From contig CAJXKD010000001.1 in NCBI GenBank assembly GCA_913055735.1, positions 1,646,281 through 1,710,280 of the forward strand: a stretch of DNA of 64,000 bases, in the 5' to 3' direction. The notes beneath the pieces were generated by a model, which saw nothing but the letters and a program-made list of their open reading frames with translations, did not search any database and was not told where the DNA came from. The DNA comes from an uncultured Rhodospirillales bacterium (lineage in GTDB: Bacteria > Pseudomonadota > Alphaproteobacteria > Rhodospirillales > UBA2165). Of this stretch, positions 26,569-35,900 are shown one piece after another. A program made the position numbers and the translations under genes. Within the stretch, counting starts at the first letter, position 1. Every line of letters begins with the position of its first letter.

Positions 26569-26657
26569 AATTCTGCCTCTACATAAGGGTGTGAACGGCG
26601 CACCGTAGGAGCGTGCGTTGACCCGTTTGTGACGACAGGATGATGCTTTCGTGACGG

Positions 26658-28100
26658 TTACCAGCTTTCGAAGGCGAAGGGTGACGCGCCGCGCTGAAAC
26701 TCGGGCACGGACACGCGCCGGTTCAGCGGCGGGAAGGCGCGCATGGTACAATCGGGCCGCTCGCACAGGCGGCAGTTGGTGCCGGCGGGCGTGATCGCCG
26801 CCTTGTTCTTGAGATCGATGCCGTCCGCGTAAACGAGCTTGCGCACGTAGTCGATGCGGCAGCCCATGCCGATGGCATGTAAGGACGCGGGTTTGTTATA
26901 GCCATCCCCCAAACTCACGAGCGCGCGGGAAAAGGTGAAGTAAGTGGTGCCGTCTTCCATTTCGAGAAGTTGCGGCAGGATGCGGCCCGGGCTTTGGAAA
27001 GACTCATAAATGTTCCAGCGCGGACACGCCCCGCCGAAGCGGGCGAAATGGAAACCGCCGGCGCTCAGTTGCTTCGAAATATTGCCGGCGTGGTCGATGC
27101 GCAGGAAAAAGAATGGCACGCCGCGTGCGCCCGGCCGCTGCAAAGCGGTAAAGCGGTGACAGACTTGTTCGTAGGAAGCACCGAAGCGGGCGGCGATGGC
27201 ATCGGCGTCGTAGCGCCATTTCTCGGCCGTCGTGAGGAAATTCTCATAGGGCATCATCACGGCGGCGGCGAAATAGTTGGCGAGGCCAAGGCGCGCCAAC
27301 GGCGTCGCCTCCTTGCTGAGGCCGGCGTCGTTGATCACCTGGTTCAAGAGATCGCGGTGGCCAAGCAGCCCGATCTGATGGGCGAGCACAAAGGTGCGGG
27401 TGGAGAGATCGAGCGCCTGCGACACGAACAGCCGCTTGGAATGACGGTCAAGGCGCCAGCGGCTGTCGGCGAGAACATCGGCGGGCACGGTGCGCACCGA
27501 GATGTCGTGGCTACGCTTGAGGTAATCGCGCAATTGCCAATAGAGATCGCTTTGTGAAAACTCGGCATCGGCCCACAGCAACTCGGTGGCCGCTTCGAGA
27601 GCCGGGAAGTGGTTGCCCGCTTCGGTGAAGAAATCGCGCACTTCTTCCAAGGGCTGGCGCAGGGCGTCAGGCTGGCGTGCGCCCGTGCCGCTTTCCATGC
27701 GTTCGGCCAGCGCGGCGGAGTTGGTGACGCTGTTGCGATAGGCGCGGTAGAGGGTCACCACCGCTTGCGCGGCGGCAGGCGACGCACCCACCATGTCGGC
27801 CAGCTCGGCGTTGGCGACGCTCAACCCCTCGAACAGGGGATCGGCGAACACTTCCTTGAGGGACGCGGCGGCGCGGGCTTCGTCGTCACCCGAGAAATCC
27901 TTGAGATCGACTTCGAACGAATCCGCCAGGCGCAGCAATAACTGAGCGCTCAAGGGCCGCTGATTGCGCTCCAACAGGTTCAGATAGCTGGTCGAGATGC
28001 CCAGATCGTCGGCCATTTGCGCCTGGGTGAGGCCCAGATCCCGGCGCAGCCGCTTTATGCGGGTCCCGGCAAAGATTTTCTTGTCGCTCGTATCGGCCAT
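26658..28100 (-). CDS. XRE-family short-chain fatty-acid regulator (ScfR/RamB type)
   Basis: This 480-residue regulator has an N-terminal XRE helix-turn-helix (residues 10-65, 'LGLTQAQMADDLGISTSYLNLLERNQRPLS'), a central ImmA/IrrE-like region (about 180-320; the segment 'FVLAHQIGLL' shows that the HExxH zinc motif is lost), and a C-terminal DUF2083 domain with 'CRLCERPDC'. The same architecture is found in RamB of Corynebacterium and in MccR/PrpC-type regulators that sense acyl-CoAs. It is divergent from isocitrate lyase, and the gap holds several TTTRCAAA sites, so control of aceA is a strong inference. Confidence 0.9.
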   Translation of the reverse strand: MADTSDKKIFAGTRIKRLRRDLGLTQAQMADDLGISTSYLNLLERNQRPLSAQLLLRLADSFEVDLKDFSGDDEARAAASLKEVFADPLFEGLSVANAELADMVGASPAAAQAVVTLYRAYRNSVTNSAALAERMESGTGARQPDALRQPLEEVRDFFTEAGNHFPALEAATELLWADAEFSQSDLYWQLRDYLKRSHDISVRTVPADVLADSRWRLDRHSKRLFVSQALDLSTRTFVLAHQIGLLGHRDLLNQVINDAGLSKEATPLARLGLANYFAAAVMMPYENFLTTAEKWRYDADAIAARFGASYEQVCHRFTALQRPGARGVPFFFLRIDHAGNISKQLSAGGFHFARFGGACPRWNIYESFQSPGRILPQLLEMEDGTTYFTFSRALVSLGDGYNKPASLHAIGMGCRIDYVRKLVYADGIDLKNKAAITPAGTNCRLCERPDCTMRAFPPLNRRVSVPEFQRGASPFAFESW

Positions 28101-28113
28101 GACGGCTGTCCTG

Positions 28114-28219
28114 AAAATTTACAAAATTTACAAATCAACAAAAGGTAGATGAAAATTTGCAAACACATTTACATTTTTTATTTCAATAACTTATGGACAA
28201 TTTTTTCGTTTTTGTAAAT
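28114..28219. promoter_or_regulatory. Cluster of TTTRCAAA sites between ScfR-type regulator and aceA
   Basis: Four sites share an 8-base core: TTTACAAA at 28118-28125 and 28127-28134, TTTGCAAA at 28156-28163, and its reverse form TTTGTAAA at 28211-28218. A weaker fifth (ATTTACAT) lies at 28167-28174. The first two are parts of a 9-base tandem repeat. The TTTGCAAA core resembles the sites reported for Corynebacterium RamB, a regulator with the same domain order. Confidence 0.6.
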
Positions 28220-28260
28220 ACAGTACGTCACTTTCAACCCCTTAAATTATAGAGGCTGCT

Positions 28261-29562
28261 ATGACCCAGTCCCCAACCGAATTCAACCAATTGATTGCCA
28301 ACGCGCCGGAAGGCCGCTTCGACGGTATCGAGCGCACCTATTCCGCCGCCGACGTAAAGCGGTTGCGGGGCTCGGTAACCATCGCCCAGACCCTTGCCGA
28401 GCGCGGCGCCAACCGCCTGTGGGCGCAATTGCATGAGCGCGACTACGTTCACGCCCTCGGCGCCATGACGGGCAACCAAGCCATGCAGATGGTGCGCGCC
28501 GGGCTCGAGGCCATCTATCTGTCCGGCTGGCAGGTGGCGGCGGACGCCAACACGGCGGGCGCCATGTATCCCGACCAGAGCCTCTATCCGGCCAACTCTG
28601 GTCCGGAACTGGTGAAGCGCATCAACCGCACCCTGCAGCGCGCCGATCAGATCGAGGTGTCGGAAGGCGGCGCGGGCCGCGACTGGTTCGCCCCCATCGT
28701 TGCCGACGCCGAAGCCGGCTTCGGCGGACCGCTCAACGTGTTCGAGATCACCAAGGCCTATATCGAGGCAGGCGCCGCGGCGGTTCACTTCGAGGATCAG
28801 CTGGCGTCAGAAAAGAAATGCGGCCACTTGGGCGGCAAGGTGTTGATCCCGACGGCGGCGCACATCCGTCACCTCAACGCGGCACGGCTTGCCGCCGACG
28901 TCATGGGCGTGCCGACGATCATCGTCTGCCGCACGGACGCGGAAAGCGCCAAGCTGCTGACCAGCGACATAGACGAGCGTGACCGGCCCTTCATCGAAGG
29001 CGAGCGCACGGCGGAAGGTTTCTTCCGGGTGCGCGGGGGCGTCGAAGCGTGCATCGCACGGTGCCTCAACTATGCGCCGTACTCCGATCTCATGTGGTGG
29101 GAGACGTCCAAGCCCAATCTGGACGATGCGCGCAAATTCGCCGAGGCCATCCACAAGGAATTCCCCGGCAAGATGCTGGCCTACAACTGCTCGCCGTCGT
29201 TCAACTGGCGCGCCAATCTGGACGAGGCCGATATCGCCCGGTTCCAACGCGAACTGGCGGCCATGGGCTACAAGTTTCAGTTCGTCACCCTGGCCGGGTT
29301 CCACCAGCTCAACCACGGCATGTTCGAACTGGCGCAAGGCTACCGCGACCGCGGCATGGCGGCGTACTCGGAACTCCAAGAGGCTGAGTTTGCGTCGGAG
29401 GCCGATGGCTACACGGCGACCCGTCACCAGCGCGAAGTGGGCGTGGGCTATTTCGATGCCGTCTCCATGGCGGTGTCGGGCGGTCAGTCGGCGACGGCGG
29501 CCATGTCCGAATCCACCGAAGCCGATCAGTTCAAGCCGGCCACCGCGCAAGCCGCGGAATAG
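28261..29562 (+). CDS. aceA: Isocitrate lyase
   Basis: The 433-residue enzyme carries the catalytic signature Lys185-Lys-Cys187-Gly-His ('[15 protein letters not shown]') and the usual '[15 protein letters not shown]'-like segment before it. It splits isocitrate into glyoxylate and succinate, the first step of the glyoxylate shunt for growth on acetate, fatty acids or acetoacetate. No malate synthase gene is in the window. AGAGG precedes the ATG. Transcription is probably controlled by the divergent ScfR-type regulator through the TTTRCAAA sites. Confidence 0.97.
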   Translation: MTQSPTEFNQLIANAPEGRFDGIERTYSAADVKRLRGSVTIAQTLAERGANRLWAQLHERDYVHALGAMTGNQAMQMVRAGLEAIYLSGWQVAADANTAGAMYPDQSLYPANSGPELVKRINRTLQRADQIEVSEGGAGRDWFAPIVADAEAGFGGPLNVFEITKAYIEAGAAAVHFEDQLASEKKCGHLGGKVLIPTAAHIRHLNAARLAADVMGVPTIIVCRTDAESAKLLTSDIDERDRPFIEGERTAEGFFRVRGGVEACIARCLNYAPYSDLMWWETSKPNLDDARKFAEAIHKEFPGKMLAYNCSPSFNWRANLDEADIARFQRELAAMGYKFQFVTLAGFHQLNHGMFELAQGYRDRGMAAYSELQEAEFASEADGYTATRHQREVGVGYFDAVSMAVSGGQSATAAMSESTEADQFKPATAQAAE

Positions 29563-29591
29563 GCATACAGGATTTTGAAAGGAGACCGATC

Positions 29592-29825
29592 ATGGACGGT
29601 CAATTGGAACCACAGTTGGATACCCGCGAAAACGACACCGAGGGCCACAACGACGAAGATTTGGCTATCCGTCGCTTGGGCGACGCCGTGCACCACGTCA
29701 ACCTCGCCGTCATGAAGGCGGTGGAGGCGGGCCTGACCGTCGAACTCGTGCGGGTCAGCCGCTATCACGGCGGTAACGGTACCTGGGGTGACCAGATGGT
29801 CCCCATTGTGAGAGTTAAAGGCTAG
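29592..29825 (+). CDS. Small hypothetical protein downstream of aceA
   Basis: A 77-residue acidic N-terminus (residues 1-25) is followed by a more regular part 'AIRRLGDAVHHVNLAVMKAVEAGLTVELVRVSRYHGGNGTWGDQMVPIVRVK'. AAGGAG lies eight bases before the ATG, and it follows aceA by 29 bases and precedes a strong terminator, so it is probably translated from the aceA transcript. No known domain is recognised and no function is proposed. Confidence 0.7.
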   Translation: MDGQLEPQLDTRENDTEGHNDEDLAIRRLGDAVHHVNLAVMKAVEAGLTVELVRVSRYHGGNGTWGDQMVPIVRVKG

Positions 29826-29900
29826 CGACCCTTCAAACGGGCCTGCCCCCGCCACGATTGCATAGGGCATTTCCCTGGGCCCGTCGTATAGCCTATTTGT

Positions 29901-29938
29901 GCCGGCTCCCCCGTTCCCGGGGGGCCGGCTCTTTTCTT
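29901..29938 (+). terminator. Strong intrinsic terminator of the aceA unit
   Basis: An 11-bp GC-rich stem with one wobble (GCCGGCTCCCC with GGGGGCCGGC) and a 7-base loop is followed by TCTTTTCTT. Confidence 0.88.
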
Positions 29939-29986
29939 GCGCACGAGGTCCTGTCAAACTGCCTCCCAAAGGTGGAGGGCAGGATT

Positions 29987-30646
29987 ATGAGCGGCGCCAA
30001 GGAACTGATCTATGTGGGCGACCCCATGTGCTCGTGGTGTTATGGGTTCGCGCCTGTCAAACAGCAGCTTGAGGAACAATGCGCCGGGGGCGCGGTGGTG
30101 ACACTCGTCGTCGGCGGCCTGCACATCGATTGGACCGACCCCCAGGACGAGGCACGCAAGCAGTTCCTGCGCGAACACTGGGTCGAGATCGGCGAACGTT
30201 CCGGCCAGCCTTTCAAGTTCGACATCCTGGAGCGCGACGATTTCGTCTACAACACTGAGGCCGCCTGCCGTGCCGCGGTCACCGCGCGCCACATGGAAGG
30301 TAACGCGGTGGCGCTCAAGTTCTTCACCCATCTGCAAAGCGCTTTTTACGCCGAGAACCGGGACGTCACCCAGGAAGACGTGCTCACCGGTCTCGCCAAG
30401 GAGTTTGGCCTGCCGCACAACGAGTTTGCGTCCCTGTTGCCGTCCGACGAGATGAAAGCGGAAACCATGAAGGACTTTCAGTTCGCGCGGCGCTTGGGCG
30501 TCAACGGTTTCCCCACCGTGCTGATCAACGATCATGCCGGCTATGCCTATCTCACCGTCGGCTATCAGCCTTACGAAAACTTGGGTCCCATCGTCGAGGC
30601 TTGGCTTTCCGACCAACTCGACCGCCAGCAACCGGCGGCGGAGTAG
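29987..30646 (+). CDS. DsbA-family thioredoxin-fold oxidoreductase (FrnE-like), cytoplasmic
   Basis: The 219-residue protein has a thioredoxin fold with the active site Cys15-Ser-Trp-Cys18 in 'DPMCSWCYGF', a helical insert (about 60-160), and the cis-proline region 'NGFPTVLIN'. It lacks a signal peptide when started at ATG 29987 (GGAGG upstream); the longer frame from 29858 begins in the terminator and was rejected. FrnE-like DsbA proteins act as cytoplasmic disulphide isomerases or in polyketide pathways; the substrate here is unknown. A membrane protein gene starts six bases after its stop. Confidence 0.88.
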   Translation: MSGAKELIYVGDPMCSWCYGFAPVKQQLEEQCAGGAVVTLVVGGLHIDWTDPQDEARKQFLREHWVEIGERSGQPFKFDILERDDFVYNTEAACRAAVTARHMEGNAVALKFFTHLQSAFYAENRDVTQEDVLTGLAKEFGLPHNEFASLLPSDEMKAETMKDFQFARRLGVNGFPTVLINDHAGYAYLTVGYQPYENLGPIVEAWLSDQLDRQQPAAE

Positions 30647-30651
30647 AGACC

Positions 30652-31461
30652 GTGGGAGACGCGAAGCTCCCGATCCGGCTAACCGTTTCCTATGCCTTCG
30701 GTGTGTTCGGGCGTGAGTTTTTACGCTTCGTCGCGCTTCTCATCCTGCCGTTGACCTGCATGACGGCGATCGATCTTATTCGCCCCGTACCGCTGAGCAC
30801 GCACGTGATACTGCAGCCCGGCCTGTCCGCCCTGTGGGGTTGGATGTTGACCTTGGCGATTTCATTGCCTGCGACGTTGGTCTCCGCGCTGCTCGTGACC
30901 CTGTTTGCTCTGCCTTGGCTACGGCACGTGCAAACCGGCGAAGGGCTGCCCATGCTGGACGCGTTCTTCCGCTGGAGCCCGGTGCACACGAAATTCTGGG
31001 CGGGTGCGTTGGCCGTCGACGTGCTCGGCGGCGTGTTGCGGGCGCTGGCGGCAGCGATTCTGCCGGTCGCGATTTGGGGAACGATGATCGCCGATCTTCT
31101 TCTGCTGCTGGTCGTCGTACGTTTCTCATTGCTATTTCCCTCAGTGGCCGCGAACGGCGGTTTCTCCCCCGCTACGTCTTGGCAGTGGAGCCGGGGAAAC
31201 GGCGGGTATCTGTTCCTCACCGGGCTCCTCATTCTGGTTCCGTTTGTGCTTCTGGCGATCGCGGTTTCAATCGGCCAGGGGTCGATCGCCGATGGGTTTA
31301 CGGAAAGTCAGATGTTTTCTCTGGTGGCTGTTGGTCATCTCGTGAACCGCCTTATCTTTTTCGCCGGGTTGGCGGTGCTCGGCGCGGCATCGTGCCGGGC
31401 ATATGACGTGCTCGGCGGCGATACGCCGCAGCCCAGCGCCCCCTTGCCCGGGTCCGCCTAA
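30652..31461 (+). CDS. Multi-helix membrane protein, function unknown (relative of 24369-25181)
   Basis: The 269-residue protein has about six hydrophobic segments. GTG 30652 is preferred, since GGAG lies eight bases upstream and this places 'KLPIRLTVSYAFGVFGRE' at the N-terminus in register with the protein at 24369-25181. Both also share 'RFSLLFPSVAA...SRGNGGYLF' (here) and 'RLSMWLPGEAL...TKGNGLRLF' (there), so they form a family with a conserved cytoplasmic loop. The gene follows the DsbA-like gene closely. No function is recognised. Confidence 0.78.
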   Translation: MGDAKLPIRLTVSYAFGVFGREFLRFVALLILPLTCMTAIDLIRPVPLSTHVILQPGLSALWGWMLTLAISLPATLVSALLVTLFALPWLRHVQTGEGLPMLDAFFRWSPVHTKFWAGALAVDVLGGVLRALAAAILPVAIWGTMIADLLLLLVVVRFSLLFPSVAANGGFSPATSWQWSRGNGGYLFLTGLLILVPFVLLAIAVSIGQGSIADGFTESQMFSLVAVGHLVNRLIFFAGLAVLGAASCRAYDVLGGDTPQPSAPLPGSA

Positions 31462-31515
31462 TCCCTATACTGCGCCGCGCCTGATAATTCGCGGACTTTA
31501 GAGGACTTCAAGATC

Positions 31516-32724
<1,209 letters not shown>

Positions 32725-32798
32725 GCACTCTCTAATAGTCGGTGAAAATACCAGAATTCTGCCGGTTTCCGGCCGTTACAAAATGCTTCATGTCTGAT

Positions 32799-32828
32799 AT
32801 TGACAATCATTCGCAATAATCCGATATT
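32799..32828 (+). promoter_or_regulatory. bfd promoter with overlapping Fur-like box
   Basis: A consensus -35 (TTGACA, 32800-32805) is separated by 17 bases from GATATT (32823-32828). The element TGACAATCATTCGCA (32801-32815) overlaps the -35 and spacer and matches the 7-1-7 Fur consensus TGATAAT-N-ATTATCA at 11 of 14 positions. This predicts repression of bfd when iron is sufficient. Confidence 0.65.
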
Positions 32829-32846
32829 CCAGTCAGGAGCTTCGTC

Positions 32847-33023
32847 ATGTACGTCTGCATCTGTAACGGATACCGCGAAAGCCAAATTCGCGCCATCGCC
32901 CGGAGCGGGGTCAAATCCGCGCACGAGGCGTACGAGCTTTTGGGCGACATACCCGATTGCGGTACCTGCCTCGATCTCGCGCAGGAGATTATCGACGAAG
33001 AACAGATGGCGAAGGCGAGCTAG
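32847..33023 (+). CDS. bfd: Bacterioferritin-associated ferredoxin
   Basis: This 58-residue [2Fe-2S] protein (MYVCICNGYRESQ...) has the four cluster cysteines Cys4, Cys6, Cys38 and Cys41 in the Bfd spacing C-x-C...C-x2-C. Bfd docks on bacterioferritin and passes electrons to release stored iron. AGGAG lies eight bases upstream. A Fur-like box covers the promoter, and bacterioferritin is encoded convergently only 180 bases away, which fits the known functional pair. Confidence 0.92.
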   Translation: MYVCICNGYRESQIRAIARSGVKSAHEAYELLGDIPDCGTCLDLAQEIIDEEQMAKAS

Positions 33024-33025
33024 CC

Positions 33026-33181
33026 ATGATGATGTGGCGGTCGCTCCGGCCCGAAACCACACGCCTCGCCCTTCAGGCCCTGGCCCGCAAGTTGGCCGGG
33101 AAGCAGCCGGAAACCGTTAAGACGCCGTCACAAAATACACGACAAACACCTACCGCCGAAACACCCAAGGTTTCCAGCTAA
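33026..33181 (+). CDS. Possible small protein after bfd
   Basis: A 51-residue frame begins two bases after the bfd stop with three consecutive ATG codons. The sequence is basic in its first half ('WRSLRPETTRLALQALARKLAGK') and Thr/Ser/Pro-rich in its second. There is no clear ribosome-binding site, but translation could be coupled to bfd. No family is recognised; it may be spurious. Confidence 0.35.
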   Translation: MMMWRSLRPETTRLALQALARKLAGKQPETVKTPSQNTRQTPTAETPKVSS

Positions 33182-33203
33182 TCTATCGCTTGCAACGTCC
33201 GGC

Positions 33204-33683
33204 TCAATCGTCGTCGCCGTGCACTTGCGCGTTCATATAGATTTCGACTCCCATCTTCTTGATCATATCCAGTTGGGTCTCGATCCAATCCACGTGACCT
33301 TCTTCGTCTTCGAGGATGTCCTCGAATAACTCGCGGCTGACGAAATCTTTCACGCTTTCGCAATAGACGATGGCTTCCTTCAAGGTCGGCAGGCCCTCCA
33401 TTTCGGCGCGCAGATCGCATTCGAGAACCTCCTTCACGTTCTCGCCGATATAGAGTTTGCCCAATTCCTGGAGATTGGGGAGCCCTTCGAGGAAGATGAC
33501 GCGCTCGATCAGCTTGTCGGCGTGTTTCATCTCGTCGATGGATTCTTCATATTCCTTATGCGCGAGGCGGTGGAGCCCCCAATCCTTCATCATGCGTGAG
33601 TGGAGGAAATACTGATTGATGGCCGTCAGCTCGTTTTTGAGAACGGTGTTGAGATACTTGATAACCTGTGTGTCGCCTTTCAT
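33204..33683 (-). CDS. bfr: Bacterioferritin
   Basis: At 159 residues this is a full-length haem-containing ferritin. The ferroxidase ligands are present (Glu18, Glu51 and His54 in '[10 protein letters not shown]', Glu94 in 'AEMEG', Glu127 and His130 in 'DEEGH'), as is Met52, the haem ligand. It oxidises and stores iron in a 24-subunit shell. ATG 33683 gives the canonical start MKGD; a 21-codon extension upstream was rejected. An iron-box-like palindrome lies about 90 bases upstream. Confidence 0.97.
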   Translation of the reverse strand: MKGDTQVIKYLNTVLKNELTAINQYFLHSRMMKDWGLHRLAHKEYEESIDEMKHADKLIERVIFLEGLPNLQELGKLYIGENVKEVLECDLRAEMEGLPTLKEAIVYCESVKDFVSRELFEDILEDEEGHVDWIETQLDMIKKMGVEIYMNAQVHGDDD

Positions 33684-33771
33684 GGCTTTCCCTCGGACGC
33701 TGAATAAATCGAGACCAGCATAGACGTCTAACCAACAAATTTCCATGCCGGTATCGCGTAAGTATTGAGAA

Positions 33772-33786
33772 TGAAAAGCATTTTCA
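33772..33786 (-). promoter_or_regulatory. Iron-box-like palindrome upstream of bfr
   Basis: TGAAAAGCATTTTCA is a perfect palindrome of two 6-base arms around GCA, about 89 bases before the bfr start. It matches the Fur 7-1-7 consensus at about 11 of 14 positions. It could bind Fur or Irr, and also lies 64 bases before the divergent oxidoreductase gene. Confidence 0.5.
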
Positions 33787-33849
33787 TGCCTTGGCGTATG
33801 CGACGGTGCAGGTTAGTTTGGATCAAAATAAACAAATGGGAGAACAGGG

Positions 33850-34845
33850 ATGCTGAATGCGGCGGTGGTCGGCCTCGGATGGTGGGGCCGCCAGATCGTG
33901 ACATGTCTCGAACATAGCAACCGGGTGCGGATAACCCGGGGGGTTGATATCGATCAGGACGGCCCCGCGAAATTCGCCGCGGAACATGGCCTGACATTCA
34001 CCTCGCATTTCGAGGACGTGCTTAAAGACCCGGCCATCGACGCCGTATTCATCGTCACGCCCCATTCCCTGCATGAGCCCATGGTCTTGGCCGCGGCCGA
34101 CGCGGGAAAGCAGATTTTCTGTGAGAAACCCATGGCGCTGTCCGGCGATGGCGCGCGGCGCATGCTCGACGCTTGCGACAAAAAAGGGATCGTTCTCGGC
34201 ATCGGTCATGAACGTCGGTTCGAAGGCGCTTGGGAAGAAATGGCGCGCATGCTTAGGGACGGCGAATTGGGCACGTTGCTCAATCTCGATTTCAACACGT
34301 CCTACAATAATATGGCGTTGAAGCCGCCGAGCGGATGGCGCCAGGACCCCAAGGAAGCGCCGGCCGGCGTGATGACGGCGCTGGGCGTGCATGTCACCGA
34401 CCTCATGCTGTCCCTCGCCGGGCCGGTCACCGAAGTATTCGCGCGCCAATCGTCACGCTCGGACGATTATCCCAATCAGGATGTCCTGTCGGTGCAGTTT
34501 ATGTTTGCAAATGGGGTGATCGGGTCGCTCACCGCGCTGGCGACGACACCGTTCTATCAGCGGCTTACCGTTTTTGGTGATCGCGGCTGGGTGGAGGCGC
34601 GCGAGGTGTCCAATGTCGATATTCCCGATCCGGCGACGCTGACATGGCGTGGCATGGATATGGAAATCCACAGCCGCACTTATGCCATGAAGGAAACGGT
34701 GGAGGATAACATCCACCATTGGGCGGATGCGGTTGCCGGCAAAGTGGATTTCCGCTTTACTCGCGAACAACGCCTCCAGAACGTCTTGATCCTGGAGGCG
34801 ATCGTAAAATCCTCCGAGACAGGTCAGCCGGTATCCATCGCCTAG
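33850..34845 (+). CDS. Gfo/Idh/MocA-family oxidoreductase
   Basis: The 331-residue protein has an N-terminal Rossmann fold for NAD(P) ('AVVGLGWWGRQIVTCLE', residues 4-20), the conserved Lys-Pro pair in 'FCEKPMAL' (about 93-100), and a C-terminal substrate domain with 'GVHVTDLMLSLAG', where the catalytic histidine is expected. Members oxidise sugars, inositols and related alcohols; the substrate is not indicated. It shares a CTAG stop overlap with the convergent MAPEG gene. Confidence 0.88.
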   Translation: MLNAAVVGLGWWGRQIVTCLEHSNRVRITRGVDIDQDGPAKFAAEHGLTFTSHFEDVLKDPAIDAVFIVTPHSLHEPMVLAAADAGKQIFCEKPMALSGDGARRMLDACDKKGIVLGIGHERRFEGAWEEMARMLRDGELGTLLNLDFNTSYNNMALKPPSGWRQDPKEAPAGVMTALGVHVTDLMLSLAGPVTEVFARQSSRSDDYPNQDVLSVQFMFANGVIGSLTALATTPFYQRLTVFGDRGWVEAREVSNVDIPDPATLTWRGMDMEIHSRTYAMKETVEDNIHHWADAVAGKVDFRFTREQRLQNVLILEAIVKSSETGQPVSIA

Positions 34846-35240
34846 GGCAGCAGGAATATCAGACGAAGGGTCGCCGCGGTCATTACCGCCCACGTGGTGA
34901 ACGCGCCGAAAATGCGGCAGAAATAATAAACGGGTGATCCCGTCCGGGCCCAAAAGGTGCCGGGATGCGCGATACGCGCCGCCAGCAGCAGCGCCATGGC
35001 TGCGTGCATCACCATTGGCCTTTCGCCGAGAATCTCCAACGATCCCATCAAGATTATGGCGAGCGGCAGATACTCGATGAGGTTGCCGTGCGCGCGGATT
35101 CTGCGCGCAAATTCATCTTGTCCTCCGTCGCCGAAGGGAACGCGCAGCCGCGTGCGCGCGAAGACGACCCGGATCGACAGGAACGAATGGATCAGGGAGA
35201 TGGGGATCAGGTAGCTGAGGGTGATGACCGGAAACGTCAT
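34842..35240 (-). CDS. MAPEG-family membrane protein
   Basis: The 132-residue protein has four hydrophobic helices and the MAPEG hallmark 'RRIRAHGNLIEYLPLAIILMG' (about residues 47-67), the glutathione-binding region of eicosanoid/glutathione enzymes. Bacterial members are often glutathione transferases of unknown substrate. It is divergent from a TetR-type regulator gene with a perfect palindrome between them, which makes it the likely target of that regulator. Confidence 0.88.
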   Translation of the reverse strand: MTFPVITLSYLIPISLIHSFLSIRVVFARTRLRVPFGDGGQDEFARRIRAHGNLIEYLPLAIILMGSLEILGERPMVMHAAMALLLAARIAHPGTFWARTGSPVYYFCRIFGAFTTWAVMTAATLRLIFLLP

Positions 35241-35276
35241 GGCAGGTGTCCATCAATTGTTGCCCAGGTGAAGTCA

Positions 35277-35304
35277 TTATTATATGATATATATCATATA
35301 ATAA
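35277..35304. promoter_or_regulatory. 28-bp perfect palindrome between MAPEG and TetR genes
   Basis: Every base of 35277-35304 is symmetrical: each half is TTATTATATGATAT followed by its exact complement. It lies 36 bases from the MAPEG start and 26 from the TetR start, well placed to control both divergent promoters. Confidence 0.75.
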
Positions 35305-35330
35305 ACCGAAATTTCGGAGAGCTGCTCAGA

Positions 35331-35900
35331 ATGCGTTATGCGCCCGGTCATAAAGAGAAAACCCACCGGAAATTGCTGCTTGCCGCGGGCAAGCTGTTCC
35401 GCAAATCCGGGTTCAAAGGGGTCAGCGTCGAGCGGGTGATGAAGCAGGCCGGTTTGACGCACGGCGGGTTCTACGCCCACTTCAAGTCGAAGACGCAGCT
35501 GATCGCCGAGACGTTCGCCGTCGATGCGGGGCTTCTTCGCATGTTGCGCGAAAAGGAAACCGCCAGCGGTGCGGCGCGTGTCCTGTCGGGTTACATGGCG
35601 CCGGAGAACCGGTCGGAGGTTGCGGCAGGATGTCCGTTGGCGGCCTTGCCCGCCGATGTCAGCCGCAGCAACGCGACCATCAAGGCGGCGTACACGGCCC
35701 GGGTGGCGGAACTTCTTTCCTTGCTGGCAGACCGGATGCCGGCTCAGTTAGATAATGTGGAGCGGGAGACCCGTGCCATGGAAACCATGGTGCTGGCGTT
35801 GGGCAGCGTCATGTTCTCTCAGGCGCTATCCGACAAGGAACTTGCCGACCGCCTCCAGAATGTCTGCCGCCATGCCGTTGACCGGCGTTTCGAAGTTTAA
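35331..35900 (+). CDS. TetR-family transcriptional regulator
   Basis: The 189-residue repressor has a helix-turn-helix at about residues 9-55 ('KGVSVERVMKQAGLTHGGFYAHFKSKTQLIAE') and a C-terminal domain with 'AAGCPLAALPADVSR', the hallmark of the AcrR/TetR_C_13-like subgroup. ATG 35331 follows GGAGAG; the open frame further upstream crosses the palindrome and was rejected. It should bind the 28-bp palindrome and repress itself and the MAPEG gene. Its TAA stop overlaps that of pheT in the tetranucleotide TTAA. Confidence 0.9.
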   Translation: MRYAPGHKEKTHRKLLLAAGKLFRKSGFKGVSVERVMKQAGLTHGGFYAHFKSKTQLIAETFAVDAGLLRMLREKETASGAARVLSGYMAPENRSEVAAGCPLAALPADVSRSNATIKAAYTARVAELLSLLADRMPAQLDNVERETRAMETMVLALGSVMFSQALSDKELADRLQNVCRHAVDRRFEV

